From positions 9,291,717 through 9,355,716 of the forward strand of contig NZ_AP018290.1 of assembly GCF_002368415.1 (NCBI RefSeq): a stretch of DNA of 64,000 bases, written 5' to 3'. The notes beneath the pieces are model-generated. The model ran no database searches. It saw nothing but the letters and a program-made list of their open reading frames with translations, and was not told the DNA's origin. Position 1 is the stretch's first letter. The number at the start of each line of letters is the position of its first letter. The DNA is from Calothrix sp. NIES-4105. Lineage in GTDB: Bacteria > Cyanobacteriota > Cyanobacteriia > Cyanobacteriales > Nostocaceae. Made by a program: the position numbers and the translations under genes. Below, one piece after another: positions 55,502-64,000 of the stretch.

Positions 55502-56842
55502 GTGATTTTGAGAGATATCGGGCTGAGGTTGTTGTCGGTGTTGTTGCTGATTGCAATCAATGCCTTTTTTGTTACAGCTGAATTTTCGATGGTGACGGTG
55601 CGACGTTCGCGCATCCACCAGTTGGTTGAATCAGGTGATATCGGCGCCGTTGCAGTTGAATCGCTACATCGTAGTATCGATAGATTGTTATCTACCACTC
55701 AATTAGGCATAACTTTATCCAGCTTGGCATTGGGGTGGATAGGGGAAAGTACGATGGTTGGGTTAATTGATAGATGGCTTGACTCATTTCCATTACCTGG
55801 GGGAATGAATTTTGTTGCTGTGCATTCAGTCTCTGTTCCCATCACTTTTATTTTGATTGCTTACTTACAAATTGTTTTGGGCGAACTTTGCCCCAAATCG
55901 CTTGCAATTCTTTACTCTGAACAAATTGCAAGATTTTTAGCACCTTTATTCAAGGCTATAGTACGATTTTTTAGACCCTTTATCTGGGTACTTAACCAAT
56001 CTAACCGTTGGTTGCTGAAACTTTTTGGTATCGAATATACAGGTAAAAGCTGGCGCCCACCCGTTACATCTGAAGAATTGCAGCTAATTATATCAACCGA
56101 ACGCGAATCAACAGGACTACTTGCTAGAGAACGGGAACTACTTAAAAAGGTTTTTGAATTTGGAGAAATTACTGTTCAAGCTGTAATGATTCCACGTACT
56201 AGTATTGTATCACTACCAATAAATGCTTCATTACAAACTCTTCTCAGAACAATGATAACTACTGGTTACTCTTGCTACCCAGTTATCGGTGAAACATTGG
56301 ACGATGTTCGCGGGATTGCTTACTTCAAAGACCTTACAAAACCTCTAGCTTTAGGTAAACTCACGCTAGATACACAAATACAACCTTGGATACGTCCGGC
56401 AAGGTTTGTTCCAGAAAACACACGAGTTCACGAATTACTACCAGTCATGCAACGACAAAAGCCAGCAATGGTAATGGTGGTTGATGAGTTTGGTCAAACT
56501 GCCGGACTGGCTACTATTGAAGACGTTATTGCCACTATCATCGGTGATGCCAGCAACTCAGATAATACTAATAATCTATCGATTCAGGTTTTAGACGAAC
56601 ACACATATTTAGTACAAGCGCAAATTAATGTCGAAGAATTGAACGATACTTTACATATCAATTTACCTCTGACTAGAGAATATCAGACCGTAGGAGGTTT
56701 TTTGCTGTATCAACTACAGAAAATACCAGCTTTAGGCGAAATCTTCGTTTATCAAAACCTAGAGTTTACCGTTATTTCTGTTGCTGGACCGCGCTTGCAT
56801 CAGATTCAACTGCGTTTCTTGGATATTAGTCGGTCAGTGTGA
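55502..56842 (+). CDS. CorC/CNNM-type (HlyC/CorC) membrane protein
   Basis: 446 aa. GTG start at 55502. A DUF21/CNNM transmembrane region (about 5-200; LLSVLLLIAINAFFVTAEFSMVTVRRSRI) is followed by a CBS pair (about 215-340; VQAVMIPRTSIVSLP and MVMVVDEFGQTAGLATIEDV) and a CorC_HlyC C-terminal domain (about 360-443). The family handles divalent cations, mainly Mg2+ or Co2+ efflux. Topology and length are standard. A long, imperfect inverted repeat CGGTCAGTG...CACTGACCG (56831/56963) follows the gene end. Confidence 0.95.
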   Translation: MILRDIGLRLLSVLLLIAINAFFVTAEFSMVTVRRSRIHQLVESGDIGAVAVESLHRSIDRLLSTTQLGITLSSLALGWIGESTMVGLIDRWLDSFPLPGGMNFVAVHSVSVPITFILIAYLQIVLGELCPKSLAILYSEQIARFLAPLFKAIVRFFRPFIWVLNQSNRWLLKLFGIEYTGKSWRPPVTSEELQLIISTERESTGLLARERELLKKVFEFGEITVQAVMIPRTSIVSLPINASLQTLLRTMITTGYSCYPVIGETLDDVRGIAYFKDLTKPLALGKLTLDTQIQPWIRPARFVPENTRVHELLPVMQRQKPAMVMVVDEFGQTAGLATIEDVIATIIGDASNSDNTNNLSIQVLDEHTYLVQAQINVEELNDTLHINLPLTREYQTVGGFLLYQLQKIPALGEIFVYQNLEFTVISVAGPRLHQIQLRFLDISRSV

Positions 56843-57320
56843 GATAAAAATACACTGATAACAGTATCGAACAATACAGTTTTAATTGTATTTCAAGCAA
56901 TTACTTTTACTGTTGATACAATTTGCTTTCAACAGTATTAAATTTATATATACTTGTATTTTCACTGACCGTTTAGGAGTTATCAATCCTGCTAGTATTT
57001 TTTTTCTGATTACCTGCAATTGGGGTGTAATAAGATCAATCCGGCTCAAGGTAATTTGGAGTAAAAGATATAAAGTTTGTGAGAAACAAGATTAAAGTTT
57101 GTGCAAAGTATACAAAACGCTTGTAAGTAGAATCCCATAGTATAGGCAATTAAGCCAAGACATGGATGTAACGGGAACTCACAACAAACTTTGAAATTCT
57201 TCATAAATATAACCTCCATGTTACCATCTGGATGGTTTAAAACGGCTCGTTATTGGTATTTTGTATGATATGCCAATGTCCGTAGCATCTTTATATTTGG
57301 TGGTTGAGGAGAGAATAATA
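56843..57320. other. 478-bp intergenic region upstream of oxidoreductase gene
   Basis: A/T-rich; starts with the right arm of the inverted repeat noted for the CorC gene. No coding sequence or RNA gene is evident. Contains the leader of the oxidoreductase gene, including GAGGAGAG at 57305. Confidence 0.5.
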
Positions 57321-58403
57321 GTGCAAGATAGCATGTCAGTGGCAGAATCAAATCCATATACACAACGTAGTCCACTACGTCCGATCCGCGTCGGCGTGAT
57401 TGGTGTAGGTAACATGGGGCAACATCATGCCCGCGTACTTAGTTCAATGAAGGACGTTGAACTAATTGGAGTGGTAGATATTAATATTGAGCGGGGACTG
57501 GAAACAGCAAGCAAGTACAAAGCCCGCTTTTTTGAAGATTATGCTGACTTGCTACCTCTTGTCGATGCGGTTTGTATTGCAGTTCCTACAAGGATGCATT
57601 ACGCCGTCGGTATTAGCTGTTTGTTAGCAGGCGTTCATGTTTTAATTGAAAAGCCTATTGCTGCAAGTATTTCTGAAGCGGAATCACTCGTTAACGCTGC
57701 TGCTGAGTCGGGATGTATTTTGCAAGTTGGTCATATTGAGCGCTTTAACCCAGTTTTTCAGGAATTGAGTCAAGTCGTCAAAACTGAAAAAGTTTTAGCA
57801 CTCGAAGCACACAGGATGAGTCCTTACTCGAACCGTGCGAACGATGTATCGGTAGTCTTAGATTTAATGATTCACGATATTGACCTGTTGCTTAATTTAG
57901 CCGCTTCCCCTGTAGTGAAACTAACCGCTAATGGTACTCGTAGCCCTGACTCTGTTTATTTAGATTATGTAACAGCAACATTGGGATTTGCTAATGGAGT
58001 TGTTGCTACACTTACAGCAAGTAAAATTACGCATCGAAAAACTCGCAGTATTTTAGCTCACTGTCAAAACTCATTAACTGAAGCAGATTTTCTCAAAAAC
58101 GAAATATTGATTCATCGACATACAGCCAACCAAACTCCCGATTTTCGCCAGGCTTACAAACAAGATGGCTTGATTGAAAAAGTTTACACTGGCAATACTG
58201 AGCCTTTACGTGCGGAATTAGAACACTTCGTCAATTGTGTTCGTGGTGGCAACCCACCATCTGTTGGTGGCGAACAAGCATTAAAAGCTTTGCGTTTAGC
58301 TAGTTTAATTGAACAAATGGCTGTCTCAGAACGTGTGTGGAACCCGTTTGACTGGGAATCAGAACATGCTGCAACTTGGCAATCACTAACGCCTATTGTT
58401 TAA
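57321..58403 (+). CDS. Gfo/Idh/MocA-family oxidoreductase
   Basis: 360 aa from GTG 57321, chosen because AGGAG at 57307-57312 lies 9 nt upstream; TTG 57261 would add 20 unsupported residues. The N-terminal Rossmann fold reads VGVIGVGNMGQHHARVL, and the EKP motif reads LIEKPIA; DLMIHDIDLLL carries the His of the active site. C-terminal alpha/beta domain with VRGGNPPSVGGEQALKALRLA. These enzymes oxidise or reduce sugars and sugar derivatives with NAD(P). Substrate unknown; a role in glycan precursor metabolism would fit the glycan genes elsewhere in the window. Confidence 0.9.
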   Translation: MQDSMSVAESNPYTQRSPLRPIRVGVIGVGNMGQHHARVLSSMKDVELIGVVDINIERGLETASKYKARFFEDYADLLPLVDAVCIAVPTRMHYAVGISCLLAGVHVLIEKPIAASISEAESLVNAAAESGCILQVGHIERFNPVFQELSQVVKTEKVLALEAHRMSPYSNRANDVSVVLDLMIHDIDLLLNLAASPVVKLTANGTRSPDSVYLDYVTATLGFANGVVATLTASKITHRKTRSILAHCQNSLTEADFLKNEILIHRHTANQTPDFRQAYKQDGLIEKVYTGNTEPLRAELEHFVNCVRGGNPPSVGGEQALKALRLASLIEQMAVSERVWNPFDWESEHAATWQSLTPIV

Positions 58404-58420
58404 TTAGCTGATCGGAAATG

Positions 58421-58447
58421 TAGAGACGTGAAATTTCGCGTCTCTCC
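58421..58447. repeat. Dispersed palindrome (GTAGAGACGTGAAATTTCGC)
   Basis: Family member with a T-C mismatch in the right arm, 18 bp after the oxidoreductase stop. Confidence 0.75.
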
Positions 58448-58673
58448 CCAATGTTAATGAACATTTTTAGAAATATTTTGAAATATATATTAAATTTCTA
58501 CGATTAATGAATTAGTTTAGCTGTTATACTTGCTACGTGAGTTGAGTGTATTAATTTTTTATTAAGCACATAATCAGCTAACGTTGTTTAACTTTTTGGC
58601 GCCTCGAAGCGTCAATTTAAGGGCACAATTGTTAAAAGTGTGACGAGACGGCTAGACATCGGGATAAGAGTCA

Positions 58674-59335
58674 ATGTTCCATTGGATAAACAAGAGTGTA
58701 ATTAATATCGTGTATTCGTTTTTGCACTTGGGAATAGCTTTGATGATGTTCCTATATAACCTGTTTCCACCAATTCCATCAGAATTGATAATGCCCTTAG
58801 CAGGTTTTACAGCAAACCCAGTAGCATCTACAGCGCAAGCTTCTGTTAAGTTACCTCTCAACGTACAGCCACTCAATATCGGAGCAGTTTTTTGGCTTTG
58901 CTTAATTGGTTCAACCTTGGGTGGTTTAGTTTGGTACTATCAAGGCAAGACGCTAGGAGAAAAGCGTCTCTTAAAACTTGATGATAAATACTGTAAGTGG
59001 AAAACTGTATCAAGCCTCGATATTACCAAATCTATCGAATGGTTTCACTGTCAAGGTAATAAAGCTGTTTTTATCGGGCGCCTTGTACTGTTCGTGCGAA
59101 CTTTAATTTCCGTTCTTAGGGGTAAGCAACATGCATTTGCTACCAATATATTTTATACAACATTGGGTAGCGCACTGTGGACAGGTTTGCTAACATACTC
59201 AGGATATGCGTCCTTGTACACAGTATGAAGCTCGTTGATAAGTACCTTGCCCCTGTATAAAAAATTGTGCTGGTGGCTTTGGTTTTGGCATTCGGCTTGT
59301 GGGTGTTTAAACACAAACAGAAGCGAAGACCTAGA
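58674..59335 (+). pseudogene. DedA-family membrane protein, frameshifted
   Basis: The open frame 58674-59228 (184 aa) covers most of a DedA/SNARE-associated protein: PPIPSELIMPLAGF, GSTLGGLVWYYQGKTLGE, and the conserved FIGRLVLFVRTLISVLRGKQ motif region. After SALWTGLLTYSGYASLYTV it stops. In another frame the missing C-terminus follows (KLVDKYLAPV, an in-frame TAA, then KIVLVALVLAFGLWVFKHKQ). One frameshift plus one stop remove the last membrane helix. The family includes membrane-lipid (undecaprenyl-phosphate) flippases. The truncated form is likely inactive. Confidence 0.75.
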
Positions 59336-59579
59336 TAAGAACGTTTGGAGAGTAAGTGTTGATTTGGTAAAAAAAGAAGTTTTTAGAGCCATAATTTCAA
59401 CCATTACGCACGTTTTGTAACAAGAGCGAGTTTTTAATTAAGTATGCACTTATTGACTGGCGTATCTCTAACTACATCTGTATTTAGGTAAAAATTTTTG
59501 TTACCAGCGTTTTCTGGTACTCGTTTTTTACGATAAGAGCATGATAATTTGTTAGAGCTAAGTAATTACTAGGAGCTTT
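59336..59579. other. Upstream region of the ParM-like operon
   Basis: About 240 bp without a gene. Contains an A/T-rich promoter-like stretch and AGGAGCTTT as ribosome binding site (59570-59578) directly before ATG 59580. Confidence 0.4.
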
Positions 59580-60770
59580 ATGACAGACCAACCCAACAAT
59601 ACAACACCAATTAGCGGCGCGACTCCAATGAACGCTGCTTCGATTCCAATGAACCGTACTCCAGTAACTGCAAATCCGATTGGTGTTAATCCAATTGCTG
59701 CAAACACAGGAGTGGCGCCAAGACCCGTAGGAAACAGCTCAGGTAAAAATATACTTAGCGTTGACTTAGGCAGAACTTCTACTAAAACTTCCGTAAGTCG
59801 CGAACCAAACAGCGTATTATTTATTCCTGCCAATGTCAAAAAAATGACGATGGAAGAAGTACGTGGTGGAGTATTTGAAGCACGCGCGACTGACCCATTA
59901 ATGGACTTGTGGATGGAGTTTCAAGGTAGCGGTTATGCTATTGGTCAACTAGCTGCTGACTTTGGCGCTAATTTAGGTGTTGGTCAATCAAAGGTAGAAG
60001 ATGCGCTAGCAAAAGTGTTAGCTTGTGCAGGTTACTTCAAACTCAGAGACGAAATTTCTGTAGTATTGAGTCTGCCCTATCATTCCCAAGAGCAATTTGA
60101 AAAAGAAAAAAGTCAGTTGATGAGCCAAATCAGCGGACCACACGTGATGAACTTCCGTGGTGAGACTGTTGAACTCAACGTAACCAAAGTTTGGATAATG
60201 CCCGAAGGTTACGGCAGCTTGTTATGGTGTGAAGCACAACCCAAGAAAGGTCCTGGCACTCCAGATTTTACAAAAGTTTCCGTCGCAATCGTTGACATCG
60301 GTCATCAGACAATTGACTGCTTAATGGTTGATAACTTCCGCTTCGCACGTGGAGCTTCCAAGAGCGAAGAATTCGGGATGAACAAATTCTATGAACTAGT
60401 TGCCGCCGAAATCGAAGGTTCTGACGCACAATCATTATCCTTGATTGCTGCTGTAAACCGTCCAAAAGGTGACCGCTTCTACCGTCCACGTGGTGCAAGC
60501 AAACCTGCCAACCTAGATGATTTCCTACCTAACCTCATTGAGATGTTCTCGCGCGAAATTTGCAATCGCGTTTTAGCATGGTTGCCAGAACGGGTTACAG
60601 ATGTAATTCTCACAGGTGGTGGTGGTGAATTTTTCTGGGAAGATATGCAGCGTTTGCTCAAAGAAGCAAAAATTAACGCTCATTTAGCTGCACCATCGCG
60701 GCAAGCTAACGCTTTGGGACAGTATATTTATGGAGAGGCACAGCTATCCAATCGTCCCGCTAAGGCTTAA
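59580..60770 (+). CDS. ParM/StbA-like actin-family protein
   Basis: 396 aa. An unusual N-terminal 55-residue Pro/Asn/Thr-rich tail (TTPISGATPMNAASIPMN and repeats) precedes the actin fold. Phosphate-1 loop LSVDLGRTSTKTS, a phosphate-2-like VAIVDIGHQTIDCLM, and the adenosine motif DVILTGGGGEFF are seen, as in ParM/Alp-type ATPases. Polymers of this family push plasmid copies apart or organise cell structures. It is followed after 5 bp by an RHH-type gene, the ParR position. In a chromosomal context its role is open. The ribosome binding site TAGGAGC is strong. Confidence 0.88.
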   Translation: MTDQPNNTTPISGATPMNAASIPMNRTPVTANPIGVNPIAANTGVAPRPVGNSSGKNILSVDLGRTSTKTSVSREPNSVLFIPANVKKMTMEEVRGGVFEARATDPLMDLWMEFQGSGYAIGQLAADFGANLGVGQSKVEDALAKVLACAGYFKLRDEISVVLSLPYHSQEQFEKEKSQLMSQISGPHVMNFRGETVELNVTKVWIMPEGYGSLLWCEAQPKKGPGTPDFTKVSVAIVDIGHQTIDCLMVDNFRFARGASKSEEFGMNKFYELVAAEIEGSDAQSLSLIAAVNRPKGDRFYRPRGASKPANLDDFLPNLIEMFSREICNRVLAWLPERVTDVILTGGGGEFFWEDMQRLLKEAKINAHLAAPSRQANALGQYIYGEAQLSNRPAKA

Positions 60771-60775
60771 AAGAA

Positions 60776-61321
60776 ATGTTCCAATGGTCAAAAAAAGTAG
60801 TTAAATCGGTTACGTTTAATCCGGGGGTTGCGGACGAAAGTTTGCTTGCGCTAGTCGAAAGCCATTTGGAAAAAGACCCTGATAAGTCGTTTAGCGACCT
60901 TTGTAAAGAAGCGCTGTGGCAAGCTTTATGCGTACCCGAATCAGTACGCCCAAATCAAAAAGCTACACAAGCACTACCACCATCACAATCAACACCCCCA
61001 GCCTCATCACCACAACTTATTAATAGTAGTGGTGAACCAAAAATTGCCGACCTGCACCGTCAAATTAACGACCTTGAAGGACGCTATTATTCTAGGGAAG
61101 CGAATCGGTTGGATGCTGTTGAAAATCAGTTAATACAACTTAGTCAACAAGTTGCACAACTGGCAATCATGGTAACACAAGGTGTCACCGTCCAAGTTGC
61201 TCCAACCCAATCACTACCCGTCGGAGGAGAAGTATATAGAACTAGCAGTCCTCCTCCCCCGGCGCCTGTCGAGGTTGACCCTGTTATTAGTCGCTTGAGT
61301 CAACTTGTTGATGATTTCTAG
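60776..61321 (+). CDS. ParR-like RHH adaptor, partner of the actin-like gene
   Basis: 181 aa. Residues about 8-55 fit an RHH DNA-binding or adaptor fold (VTFNPGVADESLLALVESHL, SFSDLCKEALWQAL). A Pro/Gln-rich linker, a coiled coil (about 97-135; IADLHRQINDLEGRYYSREA, RLDAVENQLIQLSQQVAQL) and a C-terminal PVISRLSQLVDDF peptide follow. ParR uses its C-terminal helix to bind ParM filaments; the short conserved tail here could do the same. No centromere-like repeat array is visible next to the operon. Confidence 0.75.
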   Translation: MFQWSKKVVKSVTFNPGVADESLLALVESHLEKDPDKSFSDLCKEALWQALCVPESVRPNQKATQALPPSQSTPPASSPQLINSSGEPKIADLHRQINDLEGRYYSREANRLDAVENQLIQLSQQVAQLAIMVTQGVTVQVAPTQSLPVGGEVYRTSSPPPPAPVEVDPVISRLSQLVDDF

Positions 61322-61466
61322 CTCAAGCAAACATCCACCACAGGGTGAATCATCTATACTTCTATCCGCACTCCTTAATACAAGTGTATTGAGGAGTATT
61401 GTTTTGATCCCCCCCTTAATGTTGGCGATTCGGGTGTAATACACATCATTTCATAAAAACAGGCGT

Positions 61467-61494
61467 GTAGAGACGCGATATATCGCGTCTCTAC
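61467..61494. repeat. Dispersed palindrome (GTAGAGACGCGATA arms)
   Basis: Perfect 28-bp palindrome of the family; centre ATAT instead of TTAA. Confidence 0.85.
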
Positions 61495-61582
61495 ATTTTC
61501 GAAAACAAAGCAAAATCGTGGAACCGAGGGGCGATACCCCTGAATGACCAGCAGTATCCTTAATAAAGGGGGCTAGTGGTAT

Positions 61583-61682
61583 ATGTCATAAGTTTTGGTA
61601 GGTTCGTAGTAGCGCTTTAGCGCACGAAAATCTAGAGGGCTAAAGCCCAACTACGTACCTAACTCGCCAAAACTTTTGACAT
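61583..61682. mobile_element. 100-bp MITE-like element
   Basis: Ends ATGTCATAAGTTTTGG and CCAAAACTTTTGACAT (15 of 16 paired). The inside holds hairpins AGCGCTTTAGCGC and GGGCTAAAGCCC, related to the tandem repeats at 40258. The rest of the gap 61322-61796 shows no gene. Confidence 0.75.
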
Positions 61683-61796
61683 GGAATAATAGTCTATTTT
61701 AATTAAATAAAACCTTGTATCATCCATCGTTGGAACAACCATAGTTATACTTAAATCTAATTAGTTTGACGCAGAACAAAATTGAGGTTATCTGGC

Positions 61797-63080
61797 ATGA
61801 GCAATACAAAATTTTGGAAGCCCGCTTACCAATTATTCAAGCCAGAAGAACCATTAAACAACCCTGAAGACCTGCGAGACTTTTACGTACAACGCGCAAA
61901 CAGTCCAGTAGATAGCCTCATTACCTCACTGGCAATGGAAGACGACCCAGCAAAATTTTTACTAGCAGGTCACAGAGGAGGAGGTAAAACTACTGAATTA
62001 CGCTGGCTACAACAACAACTAAATCAAGAATACACAGTAATTTGGGTTGATACAGAAACAGCACTTGACCGCTATAACATAGGTTACGCCGAAGTAGTAG
62101 TTTTAATCGGGGTAAAAATATTTGAAACAGTCCTTCAATCAAACTGGGGTTTAAACGACGAGTTATTACAAAATCTTGGAGAAAGCCTCAAAACAGTAGT
62201 ATTACAAGACGAAGAAACAGCAGACGCAGGGTTAAAACTGCCAGAATTCATCGAAAAGCTTGGTTTCATCCTCAAACAAGGCTTAAATCAGAAAGTTACC
62301 AAAACCGTTAATATTCGCCCAGTTCTCAGCGAGATTATTCAAAGAGTTAACGCCATTGTTGAAATAGCAGAGAAAAAAAGCGATTCAAAGCTAGTAGTAA
62401 TAGTAGATGGATTAGATAGACATGATTTTGTCACTGCTTTACAAATGTTCTCCAGTCCCCTACTAACCGAGATAAGCTGTCACATTATTTATTCAATTCC
62501 CATCGCACTCAGATACTCACCCAACTTCCGCCAACCAATGGAAAGCTTTCAAAAATGCCTAGATTTAACAAATCCGCCAGTTTTTGAATGCGATAATAAC
62601 TCAAACCCTACTCTCAACACACATAAAGCTGGTAGAGACATTTTAATCAGCGTCATCAACAAGCGACTCGCGCGATTAGGCAACAGCTACAAAGGTTTAT
62701 TCAATCCCGATGCATTAGAGCTAATATGTGAGAAAAGTGGTGGTGTTATCCGTGACTTGATACGATTAGCGCGCGCTTCGTGTGAAGTATCTTTAAGAAA
62801 AAAACTAATATTAGTCGATTTAGACACAGCATTTGAAGCAGTACAAGAAGTCCGTAAAGACTACACACTAAGTGATTACCATTATCCTGTGATGGAAGAA
62901 ATACACCGTACAGGCAAACTTAATACCAAAACTCACAACTTACCAGGCAAAGGAGACTTTGTAATTTGTGACGAATTATTACAAAACAAGTTTGTTTTAG
63001 GCTACTACGACGAACGCCGAAATCAGTGGTTTGACGTTAACCCAATTCTTACCGAAGATTTACAACGCTGGAAAGCTTAA
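61797..63080 (+). CDS. AAA+ family ATPase, possible defence-related
   Basis: 427 aa from ATG 61797 (a GAGG at 61784 precedes it; TTG 61782 is the longer alternative). N-terminus FWKPAYQLFKPEEPLNNPED, then Walker A GHRGGGKTTE at about 57-66, Walker B LVVIVDGLDR at about 198-207, a sensor-like region with SPLLTEISCHIIYSIPIALR, and a winged-helix-like C-terminal part. The fold is an AAA+/STAND-type regulatory ATPase. The next gene starts 96 bp downstream in the same direction, so the two probably form an operon. Confidence 0.82.
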   Translation: MSNTKFWKPAYQLFKPEEPLNNPEDLRDFYVQRANSPVDSLITSLAMEDDPAKFLLAGHRGGGKTTELRWLQQQLNQEYTVIWVDTETALDRYNIGYAEVVVLIGVKIFETVLQSNWGLNDELLQNLGESLKTVVLQDEETADAGLKLPEFIEKLGFILKQGLNQKVTKTVNIRPVLSEIIQRVNAIVEIAEKKSDSKLVVIVDGLDRHDFVTALQMFSSPLLTEISCHIIYSIPIALRYSPNFRQPMESFQKCLDLTNPPVFECDNNSNPTLNTHKAGRDILISVINKRLARLGNSYKGLFNPDALELICEKSGGVIRDLIRLARASCEVSLRKKLILVDLDTAFEAVQEVRKDYTLSDYHYPVMEEIHRTGKLNTKTHNLPGKGDFVICDELLQNKFVLGYYDERRNQWFDVNPILTEDLQRWKA

Positions 63081-63092
63081 GATTCCCTAAGA

Positions 63093-63123
63093 TTCCCGAC
63101 TTCTTGAAGAAGTCGGGAATCTG
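63093..63123. repeat. Hairpin repeat GATTCCCGACTTCTT
   Basis: Arms GATTCCCGACTTCTT and AAGAAGTCGGGAATC. Followed by TGACCACCCGCAGGGCGCCC, the same extension that flanks the copy at 31655 in opposite orientation. It lies between the ATPase and the next gene. Confidence 0.85.
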
Positions 63124-63175
63124 ACCACCCGCAGGGCGCCCAAACTCTCATAACAAAAAATAATATTATCCACCT

Positions 63176-64000
63176 ATGACAACTGCTCCCAACGAGTCAA
63201 CCAATTATCTCAGCGAAACTGACAACACAGAGCTAGATAAACTAGTTACCACCTTAGAACTATCTGACGGCGCCACCATTATTTTTGCCATAGCACCAGA
63301 TAGCAGTCCTCAACATCCAGTGGTGGAGCAGTTCAAAATTTTATTATCAGACAGTGACGAAAATTTTCAAATTCAAAACTTTTTCTACAGCGATAACTCC
63401 TTATATAACTTCCTCTACAGCTTAAATCATCAAGCAAATCGCAAGCTAATTATGGCATTTGGAATAGACCAACTGCCCTTACCACGCCTAGTACGCGAGA
63501 TGAAACAGTTAAATTTGGGTAGAGAGTCTATATTTAACCGAGATATAGTAATTATTTTTTGGCTGAATAAATGTGGATTCTTACAGGAATTCAGTAACCG
63601 GGCGCCTGATTTTTGGGATTGGCGCCACAAAGTAGTAACCTTTGAGACACGTCCTATTTTAAATCCACTACTTTATTCATATCTAGAGCGCTTAATTGCC
63701 GAAAACTCCTATTTAAAAATCAGTGGCGTAATGCAAGTACAGCGCCAAGTAGATATTTTTCTCGACCAAATTTATGTTTCCCTACAAGCAGTACGGCGCC
63801 AAGAAGTAGTAGAAATCGAGCGAGAACATAAAAGCAATTACACGCAAAGGCTAACAATTGGAAGTTCTAGCCCCCATGACTTAGATGAGCCTAGTTACTA
63901 TGACGAACCAGTTGTTCTGGAATCATCTTTTTCTACCAGCACAAAAATTATTACGCAAAAGGTTGATTTATCTGAAGCAGTGCGGCAAAACCAATACAAT
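63176..64000 (+). CDS. Start of a large protein, probable STAND/NACHT-type NTPase partner (partial)
   Basis: Open from ATG 63176 to the window edge (275 codons). N-terminal 170 residues have an alpha/beta pattern (TIIFAIAPDSSPQHPVVEQF, KLIMAFGIDQLPLPRLVREM). From about 180: YSYLERLIAENSYLKISGVM, then RQVDIFLDQIYVSLQAVRRQ. I recall this helix pair preceding the NTPase domain in cyanobacterial NACHT/STAND proteins. No P-loop is reached within the window. With the upstream AAA+ ATPase it may form a sensing or defence module. Confidence 0.6.
   Translation, partial: MTTAPNESTNYLSETDNTELDKLVTTLELSDGATIIFAIAPDSSPQHPVVEQFKILLSDSDENFQIQNFFYSDNSLYNFLYSLNHQANRKLIMAFGIDQLPLPRLVREMKQLNLGRESIFNRDIVIIFWLNKCGFLQEFSNRAPDFWDWRHKVVTFETRPILNPLLYSYLERLIAENSYLKISGVMQVQRQVDIFLDQIYVSLQAVRRQEVVEIEREHKSNYTQRLTIGSSSPHDLDEPSYYDEPVVLESSFSTSTKIITQKVDLSEAVRQNQYN

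Overview
The window is AT-rich chromosomal DNA from a filamentous, probably Nostocales-type cyanobacterium. The evidence is the gene content: an NTR-thioredoxin fusion of the NTRC type, XisI, a DUF4327 protein, Uma2 nucleases, a type IV pilin beside a SPINDLY-type TPR transferase, FHA/kinase and PP2C proteins with zinc ribbons, and a TPP-riboswitch-controlled thiC. The intergenic DNA is packed with short dispersed palindromes typical of these genomes. The usual cyanobacterial octamer GCGATCGC was not found by eye. The hexamer GGCGCC occurs roughly 95 times and appears to take its place.

Layout. 1-9.7 kb: an FG-GAP-repeat protein between duplicated promoter regions, a cell-wall amidase, pyrG, a small two-repeat protein, and two lipid-linked sugar transferases (GT39 and DPM1-GtrA). 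9.8-11.9 kb: a Phd/PIN toxin-antitoxin pair and a solo DNA methyltransferase. 12-16 kb: ROK sugar kinase, an orphan peptide-type ABC permease and NTRC. 16.3-19.2 kb: a graveyard of small accessory genes (XisI with a chimeric XisH-like gene, a HigBA pair whose toxin is cut by a MITE, and three tandem copies of an unknown gene of which one is intact). 19.5-33.3 kb: a surface glycan and glycoprotein island (gmd, methyltransferases, pilin, TPR/O-GlcNAc-type transferase, FkbM methyltransferases, and a tandemly duplicated glycosyltransferase that lost its methyltransferase domain in one copy). 34-36.9 kb: a ribbon-helix-helix/coiled-coil pair, Uma2, an XRE-like protein and DUF4327. 36.9-45 kb: signalling genes (FHA-Ser/Thr kinase, PP2C phosphatase, a PAS histidine kinase behind a near-perfect Fur box), a pseudouridine synthase, a DUF6888/DUF6887-like pair, and a J-domain/TPR/WD40 gene split by frameshift. 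45.6-48.2 kb: TPP riboswitch-thiC and a MazEF-like pair. 48.3-52.6 kb: a divergent pair formed by a membrane/coiled-coil protein ending in an acyl carrier protein domain and a TerB-dynamin-like GTPase. 53-59.3 kb: pyrE, secreted proteins, a CAU tRNA (probably Ile2), a CorC/CNNM-type protein, a Gfo/Idh/MocA oxidoreductase and a frameshifted DedA protein. 59.6-64 kb: a ParM/ParR-like actin operon, then an AAA+ ATPase followed by the start of a large, probably STAND/NACHT-type protein that runs off the right edge.

How the genes connect. The 19-33 kb island probably builds and decorates surface polymers or pili, using GDP-sugars from gmd. The kinase and phosphatase genes sit 39 bp apart and could act on the same targets. 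The most unusual candidates for an undescribed system are the ACP-fusion/dynamin pair (48.3-52.6 kb) and the AAA+/STAND-like pair at the right edge. Repeat elements have actively reshaped genes here: they supply stop codons and C-termini to at least four genes, one MITE insertion can be read against an empty paralogous site, and another truncates a toxin gene.
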